Assembly (NCBI RefSeq): GCF_004361885.1
Contig: NZ_SNWH01000001.1
Coordinates: 356,721 to 403,245 of the forward strand
Direction of reading: 5' to 3'
DNA length: 46,525 bases
Source of the DNA: Halomonas ventosae
GTDB taxonomy: Bacteria > Pseudomonadota > Gammaproteobacteria > Pseudomonadales > Halomonadaceae
This document shows, one piece after another, positions 41,251-46,525 of this stretch. Made by a program: the position numbers and the translations under genes. Every line of letters starts with the position of its first letter. The stretch's first letter is position 1. The notes below the pieces were generated by a model. That model ran no database searches, was not told the origin of the DNA, and saw nothing but the letters and a program-made list of their open reading frames with translations.

Positions 41251-41871
41251 ATGAGCAACCCGTTCGATATCCAATCCGCCGGTGGCCTGGTGCCCATGGT
41301 GGTCGAGCAGAGCGCGCGCGGCGAGCGGGCTTATGATATCTATTCCCGCCTGCTCAAGGAGCGCGTGATCTTCCTGGTGGGCCCGGTGGAAGACTACATG
41401 TCCAACCTGCTGGTGGCCCAGCTGCTGTTCCTGGAGTCCGAGAACCCGGACAAGGACATCCATCTTTACATCAACTCACCGGGTGGCTCGGTGACTGCCG
41501 GCATGTCGGTCTACGACACCATGCAGTTCATCAAGCCCGACATCTCCACGGTATGTATCGGCCAGGCGGCGAGCATGGGTGCGCTGCTGCTGGCCGGTGG
41601 CGCCGCCGGCAAGCGCTACTGTCTGCCCAACTCGCGAATGATGATCCACCAGCCGCTGGGCGGTTATCAGGGTCAGGCCTCGGATATCGAGATCCACACC
41701 CGCGAGATTCTCGGTATCCGCGACAAGCTCAACCAGATCCTGGCGCACCATACCGGCCAGGATATCGCCACCATTGCCCGGGACACCGATCGTGATAACT
41801 TCATGAATGGTGCCCAGGCCGCTGAGTATGGCCTGATCGATGCGGTACTGGAACAGCGGCCGACATCCTGA
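41251..41871 (+). CDS. clpP: ATP-dependent Clp protease proteolytic subunit
   Basis: 206 residues. Serine peptidase forming the 14-mer chamber of ClpXP/ClpAP. The catalytic triad is Ser108 ([11 protein letters not shown]), His133 (MMIHQPLGG) and an Asp near 182 (DTDRDNF). [20 protein letters not shown] is the typical substrate-binding stretch. The short N-terminal propeptide region ([40 protein letters not shown]) is normal. It lies 88 bp after tig. Confidence 0.98.
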   Translation: MSNPFDIQSAGGLVPMVVEQSARGERAYDIYSRLLKERVIFLVGPVEDYMSNLLVAQLLFLESENPDKDIHLYINSPGGSVTAGMSVYDTMQFIKPDISTVCIGQAASMGALLLAGGAAGKRYCLPNSRMMIHQPLGGYQGQASDIEIHTREILGIRDKLNQILAHHTGQDIATIARDTDRDNFMNGAQAAEYGLIDAVLEQRPTS

Positions 41872-41996
41872 TAGCGTGAAACTCATCCGAGTGACTTTCC
41901 TGCACTGAAATGTTTCCTGGCGGCCTTGGCCGCCGTGGTGGATCCGACCCTCCATGCGCGATACGGTGGGGGCGTCTTTATGAAAGAGGTACGTGA

Positions 41997-43277
41997 ATGG
42001 CCGACGGCAAAGGCAAGGACGAAGGCGGCAAGCTGCTCTACTGCTCGTTCTGCGGCAAGAATCAGAACGAGGTACGCAAGCTGATTGCCGGTCCGTCCGT
42101 GTATATCTGCGATGAGTGTGTCGATCTCTGCAATGACATCATTCGCGAGGAGGTGCTGGATGCCGATGCCGAGAGCGATGAGGAACGCCTGCCCGCTCCC
42201 CGCGAGATTCGTCGCACCCTCGACGACTATGTGATTGGTCAGGACCGCGCCAAGATGGTGCTGTCGGTGGCGGTCTATAACCACTACAAGCGCCTGCACT
42301 TCGGTGCCAAGGACGATGACGTCGAGCTTGGCAAGTCAAACATCCTGCTGATCGGGCCCACCGGCAGCGGCAAGACGCTGCTTGCCGAGACCCTGGCGCG
42401 GCTGCTCAACGTGCCCTTCACCATCGCCGACGCGACCACCCTCACCGAGGCGGGCTACGTTGGCGAGGATGTCGAGAACATCATCCAAAAGCTGCTGCAG
42501 AAGTGCGATTACGATGTGGAGAAGGCCCAGCGCGGCATCGTCTATATCGACGAGATCGACAAGATCTCGCGTAAGTCGGACAACCCGTCGATCACCCGTG
42601 ATGTCTCGGGCGAGGGTGTGCAGCAGGCGCTGCTCAAGCTGATCGAGGGCACTACCGCCTCGGTGCCGCCCCAAGGCGGGCGCAAGCATCCTCAGCAGGA
42701 GTTCCTGCAGGTCGATACCGGCAATATCCTGTTCATCGTCGGTGGCGCCTTTGCCGGGTTGGACAAGGTGATCCGCGATCGTGCCGAGAAGGGCGGTATC
42801 GGCTTCAATGCGGTGGTCAAGAGCAAGGACGAGACCAAGGGCGTCGGTGACCTGCTGCTCGATGTCGAGCCCGAGGATCTGGTCAAGTTCGGCCTTATCC
42901 CTGAGTTCGTGGGTCGTCTGCCGGTGATCGCCACCCTCACCGAACTGACCGAAGATGCATTGATCCAGATTCTCACCGAACCTAAGAACTCGCTGATCAA
43001 GCAGTACGCCCGGCTGTTCGAGATGGAGGGCGTGGAGCTGGAGTTCCGCGAGGATGCCCTGCGGGCGGTGGCCCGCAAGGCCATGGCGCGCAAGACGGGC
43101 GCCCGCGGTCTGCGCTCGATCCTCGAATCGGTACTGCTCGACACCATGTACGAGATTCCCTCTCTGGAAGGGGTGTCCAAGGTGGTGATCGATGCCTCGG
43201 TCATCAACGGCGAGAGTGAGCCGTTGCTGATCTATTCTCAGCAGGAGGCGCAGCGGGTCGACGGTACCGACGGCTAA
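41997..43277 (+). CDS. clpX: ATP-dependent Clp protease ATP-binding subunit ClpX
   Basis: 426 residues. AAA+ unfoldase delivering substrates to ClpP. The N-terminal C4 zinc finger is [14 protein letters not shown]...[10 protein letters not shown]. The AAA+ core has Walker [16 protein letters not shown], the pore loop GYVGED, Walker [12 protein letters not shown], the RKH pore region ([10 protein letters not shown]) and the IGF loop that docks onto ClpP ([10 protein letters not shown]). The C-terminal small domain has [18 protein letters not shown] sensor-2 ([12 protein letters not shown]). GAAAGAGG is upstream of the ATG. Confidence 0.98.
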   Translation: MADGKGKDEGGKLLYCSFCGKNQNEVRKLIAGPSVYICDECVDLCNDIIREEVLDADAESDEERLPAPREIRRTLDDYVIGQDRAKMVLSVAVYNHYKRLHFGAKDDDVELGKSNILLIGPTGSGKTLLAETLARLLNVPFTIADATTLTEAGYVGEDVENIIQKLLQKCDYDVEKAQRGIVYIDEIDKISRKSDNPSITRDVSGEGVQQALLKLIEGTTASVPPQGGRKHPQQEFLQVDTGNILFIVGGAFAGLDKVIRDRAEKGGIGFNAVVKSKDETKGVGDLLLDVEPEDLVKFGLIPEFVGRLPVIATLTELTEDALIQILTEPKNSLIKQYARLFEMEGVELEFREDALRAVARKAMARKTGARGLRSILESVLLDTMYEIPSLEGVSKVVIDASVINGESEPLLIYSQQEAQRVDGTDG

Positions 43278-43298
43278 ACCATCGGGGTCTGGCCCCGG

Positions 43299-43368
43299 GC
43301 GGGAGTGGCTCTCCTTCCTGCATCGGCCATGCTGGCCGGCAGGAGTCGCGAGGCCCTCCCGCTTTTTT
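43299..43368 (+). terminator. Long branched terminator between clpX and lon
   Basis: The outer stem GCGGGAG / CTCCCGC encloses further pairing (CTTCCTGC with GCAGGAG, and GGCCATGCTGGCC in the loop) and is followed by six T at 43363-43368. Strong intrinsic terminator. Confidence 0.75.
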
Positions 43369-43407
43369 GTGACCGCGACCGTCATGCCTGGTGGGCGGTT
43401 GGTGCGC

Positions 43408-43433
43408 CTTGTAAAGCCTTCCCGTCGCCCCCA
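43408..43433 (+). promoter_or_regulatory. Candidate heat-shock (sigma32) promoter of lon
   Basis: CTTGTAA, 13 bp, CCCCCA, close to CTTGAAA-N13/15-CCCCAT, 43 bp before the lon start. lon is a heat-shock gene in E. coli, and the terminator just upstream requires a separate promoter here. Confidence 0.45.
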
Positions 43434-43475
43434 CTCCCTGAGTATTCATTCGATTTCGTGCGAGGAACGTCTGCG

Positions 43476-45884
43476 ATGCAGCAGAACGCCGAACAGACCC
43501 TGAGTCTGCCCCTTTTGCCACTGCGTGATGTGGTCGTCTATCCGCAGATGGTCATCCCGCTGTTCGTCGGCCGCGAGAAGTCGATCCAGGCACTCGAGGC
43601 GGCCATGGCAGCCGACAAGCGCGTGCTGCTGGTGGCTCAGCGCGAGGCCAGCAAGGACGACCCCGATAACGAGGACATGTTTTCCATCGGCACCGTGGCT
43701 GAGATCATGCAGCTGCTCAAACTGCCCGATGGTACGGTCAAGGTGCTGATCGAGGGCGAGTCACGAGCCGATATCCGCGAGATCATCGCGACCGATGGCG
43801 GCTACAGCCGCGCCGAGGTCAGCCTGCGCGAGAGCGAGCCGCTCAGCGAGCGCGAACAGGAGGCGCTAGTGCGGGTGCTGCTCAACCAGTTCGAGCAGTA
43901 CGTGAAGATGTCGAAGAAGGTGCCCAATGAGGTGCTCAATTCGCTCTCTGGCATTGAGGACCCCAGCCGGCTGGTGGATACCATCTGCGCCCACCTGTCG
44001 CTGAAAATCGACGACAAGCAGCAATTGCTGGAGATGGACCGGGTACGCGATCGTATCGAGCATCTGATGGCGCTGATCGAGTCTGAGATCGACCTGCTGC
44101 AGGTGGAGAAGCGCATCCGCTCGCGGGTCAAGGAGCAGATGGAGAAGTCCCAGCGCGAGTACTACCTCAACGAGCAGATGAAGGCCATCCAAAAGGAGAT
44201 GGGCGAGCTCGAGAACGTGCCCAACGAGGCCGAGAAGTACGAGCAGGCCATTGAAGAAGCCGGCATGCCCAAGGAGGCCCGCGACAAGGCGCTTCAGGAG
44301 CTTGGCAAGTTGAAGATGATGTCGCCTAACTCCGCCGAGGCCACGGTGGTGCGCTCCTACCTGGACTGGCTGGTGGCGGTGCCGTGGAAGAAGCGTACCC
44401 GCATCAAGCATGACCTGGTGCATGCCCAGAAAGTGCTCGACGAGGACCATTACGGCTTGGACGAGGTCAAGTCGCGCATCCTCGAGTACCTAGCGGTACA
44501 CAAGCGGGTCAAGAAGCTCAAGGGGCCGGTGCTCTGCCTGGTGGGGCCGCCCGGGGTGGGCAAGACCTCGCTGGGGCAGTCGATCGCTCGGGCCACCAAC
44601 CGCAAGTACGTGCGCCTAGCCCTTGGCGGGGTGCGCGACGAGTCGGAGATCCGTGGCCATCGACGCACCTACATCGGCTCGCTGCCCGGCAAGTTGATCC
44701 AGCGCATGGCCAGGGCTGGGGTCAAGAACCCGCTGTTCCTGCTCGACGAGGTCGACAAGATCGGCATGGACCATCGTGGCGACCCCTCGTCGGCGCTGCT
44801 CGAGGTGCTGGACCCGGAGCAGAACGACACCTTCAGCGACCACTATCTGGAGCTGGATTACGACCTCTCCGAGACGCTGTTTATCTGCACGGCCAACTCG
44901 ATGAACATCCCCGGTCCACTGCTTGACCGCATGGAGGTGATCCGCCTGCCGGGCTACACCGAGGATGAGAAGCTGGCCATCGCCCGTCGCTACCTAGTGC
45001 CCAAGCAGCTCAAGGCCAACGGCTTCAAGGCGGACGAACTGTCATTCTCCGACGACGCACTGCTCGAGCTGATCCGCTACTATAGCCGCGAGGCGGGGGT
45101 GCGTGAACTGGAGCGCCAGATTGCCAAGGTATGCCGCAAGGTGTTGCGCGAGCGCCTCGAGAAGGAGAACCAGGAGGGCGCCCAGGCGCCGGTGCTGCTC
45201 TCGGCAGCCGACATCGAACCCTACGCCGGGGTGCGTCGCTACAGCTACGGCCTGGCCGATCAGGAGGATCAGGTCGGCCGGGTGACCGGCCTGGCCTGGA
45301 CCTCGGTGGGGGGCGAGCTGCTCTACATCGAGTCGGTGATCACGCCCGGCAAGGGGCGTCTGGACAAGACCGGCTCGCTCGGCGACGTGATGAAGGAGTC
45401 GGTCAGCGCGGCACAGACGGTGGTGCGGGCTCGAGCCCTGGCACTGGGCATCGACCCGGAGCGCTTCGAGAAGGAGGATCTGCACATCCATGTGCCCGAG
45501 GGCGCTACGCCCAAGGACGGTCCCAGTGCGGGCATCGCCATGGTCACCGCTATGGTCTCGGCTTACACGGGGCGGCCGGTACGCTGCGATGTGGCGATGA
45601 CTGGCGAGATCAATCTGCGCGGCGAGGTGCTGCCGATTGGCGGGCTGAAGGAGAAATTGCTGGCTGCCAGGCGCGGTGGTATAAAGACAGTGCTTATTCC
45701 CGAGGAGAACAGCCGCGATCTCAAGGAAGTTCCTGACAACATCAAGGAAGCCCTCGATATTCGTCCGGTGCGCTGGATCGATGATGTTCTGGAGGTGGCG
45801 CTGGTCGACAAGTCGACGCCGAAAAAGGAAGATGCTCGAGGGGAAGATTCCACCTCTTCGGCTCCAATGATAAGCACGCATTAA
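43476..45884 (+). CDS. lon: ATP-dependent protease Lon
   Basis: 802 residues. The N-terminal substrate domain starts [23 protein letters not shown]. The coiled-coil region [20 protein letters not shown] precedes the AAA+ module with Walker [14 protein letters not shown] and Walker [12 protein letters not shown]. The S16 protease domain has the Ser-Lys dyad in [12 protein letters not shown] and [18 protein letters not shown]. The start at 43476 is chosen for GAGGAA upstream and family length; an open extension reaches 43305. The tail is Lys/Asp/Glu-rich ([13 protein letters not shown]) and longer than usual. Confidence 0.98.
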   Translation: MQQNAEQTLSLPLLPLRDVVVYPQMVIPLFVGREKSIQALEAAMAADKRVLLVAQREASKDDPDNEDMFSIGTVAEIMQLLKLPDGTVKVLIEGESRADIREIIATDGGYSRAEVSLRESEPLSEREQEALVRVLLNQFEQYVKMSKKVPNEVLNSLSGIEDPSRLVDTICAHLSLKIDDKQQLLEMDRVRDRIEHLMALIESEIDLLQVEKRIRSRVKEQMEKSQREYYLNEQMKAIQKEMGELENVPNEAEKYEQAIEEAGMPKEARDKALQELGKLKMMSPNSAEATVVRSYLDWLVAVPWKKRTRIKHDLVHAQKVLDEDHYGLDEVKSRILEYLAVHKRVKKLKGPVLCLVGPPGVGKTSLGQSIARATNRKYVRLALGGVRDESEIRGHRRTYIGSLPGKLIQRMARAGVKNPLFLLDEVDKIGMDHRGDPSSALLEVLDPEQNDTFSDHYLELDYDLSETLFICTANSMNIPGPLLDRMEVIRLPGYTEDEKLAIARRYLVPKQLKANGFKADELSFSDDALLELIRYYSREAGVRELERQIAKVCRKVLRERLEKENQEGAQAPVLLSAADIEPYAGVRRYSYGLADQEDQVGRVTGLAWTSVGGELLYIESVITPGKGRLDKTGSLGDVMKESVSAAQTVVRARALALGIDPERFEKEDLHIHVPEGATPKDGPSAGIAMVTAMVSAYTGRPVRCDVAMTGEINLRGEVLPIGGLKEKLLAARRGGIKTVLIPEENSRDLKEVPDNIKEALDIRPVRWIDDVLEVALVDKSTPKKEDARGEDSTSSAPMISTH

Positions 45885-45949
45885 GCATATTTTTCTCGTC
45901 ATGTCGGTGCTTGAGCCCCGGCATGGCGCGGTTTGGCAAGGGAGTTTGC

Positions 45950-45979
45950 TTGACAGCTCTTTCACTGCATTGCTATAAA
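45950..45979 (+). promoter_or_regulatory. Promoter of hupB
   Basis: TTGACA, 18 bp, TATAAA, ending 83 bp before the hupB start. Near-perfect sigma70 elements. Confidence 0.8.
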
Positions 45980-46062
45980 CACCCGCCATGCTGTGATCGC
46001 GTCAGCCAGCCGAAAGTCTCGCCGATTAGAGCCAATTTACGAAAAATGTCAAGGGGTGAAGT

Positions 46063-46335
46063 GTGAACAAATCCGAGCTGATCGAAGCCATTGCCGCGTC
46101 TGCCGACATTCCCAAGGCAGCGGCTTCTCGTGCGCTGGATGCCATGGTCGACACCGTGACCGAAAGCCTCAAGAAAGGTGACAGCGTTTCCCTGGTGGGC
46201 TTCGGCACTTTCCAGGTTAAGGAGCGCGCTGCACGCACCGGCCGTAACCCGCAGACCGGTGAGCCGATCGAGATCAAGGCTGCCAAGGTGCCGAGCTTCA
46301 AGGCCGGTAAGGCGTTGAAGGATTCCGTCAACTGA
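46063..46335 (+). CDS. hupB: DNA-binding protein HU-beta
   Basis: 90 residues from a GTG with AAGGGG eight bases upstream. [40 protein letters not shown] forms the dimerising helices, [30 protein letters not shown] the signature and the DNA-binding arm with the RNPQTG Pro, and [16 protein letters not shown] the end. HU compacts and bends DNA. It is the last gene of the proteostasis series, with its own promoter and a strong terminator. Confidence 0.98.
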   Translation: MNKSELIEAIAASADIPKAAASRALDAMVDTVTESLKKGDSVSLVGFGTFQVKERAARTGRNPQTGEPIEIKAAKVPSFKAGKALKDSVN

Positions 46336-46376
46336 GTCGACGGTGCCTGCCGTATCATCGACGGTTGGCTTCCTAT

Positions 46377-46410
46377 CAGGCGCATCGCCCCGGCGGTGCG
46401 CCTGTTTGCT
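46377..46410 (+). terminator. Terminator of hupB
   Basis: 11-bp stem CAGGCGCATCG / CGGTGCGCCTG with one G-T pair and a 6-nt loop, followed by TTTGCT. The T-rich tail is directly joined to the putative group II intron at 46412. Confidence 0.8.
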
Positions 46411-46411
46411 T

Positions 46412-46525
46412 GTGCGCCAGGCATGGCGCGCAGCGCCTGACTGGCGCTGTTTCCAAGGGTGGTGCCTTGGAATGACTTGGGGGTGAAAGTCCCCTGCACG
46501 CCCGGCAAGGGGAAGTGCTAGCCGA
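46412..46525 (+). mobile_element. 5' end of a putative bacterial group II intron (cut by the window edge)
   Basis: The sequence starts GTGCGCC, matching the group II 5' consensus GTGYG, and continues with compact paired elements: CCAAGG / CCTTGG (46453-46470), GGGG-TGAAAGT-CCCC (46480-46494), and AAGTGCTAGCCGA at the very end. The stretch GGGTGAAAGTCCCC followed by AAGTGCTAGCCGA resembles domain I of bacterial group II introns, recalled from memory and not searched. The reverse transcriptase would lie beyond the window. The boundary follows directly on the hupB terminator tail. Confidence 0.6.

Overview
The window looks like a chromosomal stretch of a high-GC, flagellated and piliated gammaproteobacterium, most likely Halomonas or a close relative. 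This is inferred from gene content and order: tig-clpP-clpX-lon-hupB, lexA beside psrA, a phasin, a TRAP transporter, and pilB/pilC divergent from pilA. No rRNA or species marker is present, so the genus is a judgement.

Region by region: (1) 1-7290 is a motility segment: the end of an Rpn-type nuclease gene, a chemoreceptor relic, fliD, flagellin, a yefM-yoeB toxin-antitoxin (TA) pair, REP-like repeats, an orphan MotB-like protein and flgO. Three sigma28-type promoters with identical 11-nt spacers tie fliD, fliC and flgO into one class. (2) 7290-11657 has a DUF2835 gene and a large membrane sensor with GAF, PAS, LOV-like, GGDEF and EAL domains. (3) 11715-14340 is a TRAP transporter operon that appears to be decaying: the dipeptidase has an internal deletion, no DctQ gene is present, and dctP is frameshifted in its signal peptide. 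(4) 14625-15181 is a ParE/RHH-type TA pair. (5) 15411-20205 is housekeeping and regulation: purU, a CbiM-like membrane protein, dinB, lexA, psrA with a clear PsrA box, and an L,D-transpeptidase. (6) 20295-24227 is pilC, pilB and divergent pilA. (7) 24361-26116 is a small island of TA-type genes separated by copies or pieces of one repeat. (8) 26219-29488 has a frameshifted CopD-like gene, a phasin, mscL and an O-antigen ligase. (9) 29529-34800 is LPS/surface-sugar biosynthesis (two glycosyltransferases, an LPS-kinase-like protein, ugd) plus a TerB-like gene. (10) 34844-38844 has a DadA-like oxidoreductase, a membrane protein, pyrC and folD. (11) 39038-39505 is a four-tRNA cluster (Pro, Arg, His, His). 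(12) 39789-46335 is the proteostasis block tig, clpP, clpX, lon, hupB. (13) From 46412 the window appears to enter the 5' end of a group II intron placed right behind the hupB terminator.

The points most worth a second look are the repeat-delimited TA island, the putative terminator-targeted intron at the right edge, the decaying TRAP operon, the LOV-type c-di-GMP enzyme, the orphan MotB-like gene opposite flgO, and the AT-rich exposed parts of both flagellin and pilin within an otherwise GC-rich region.
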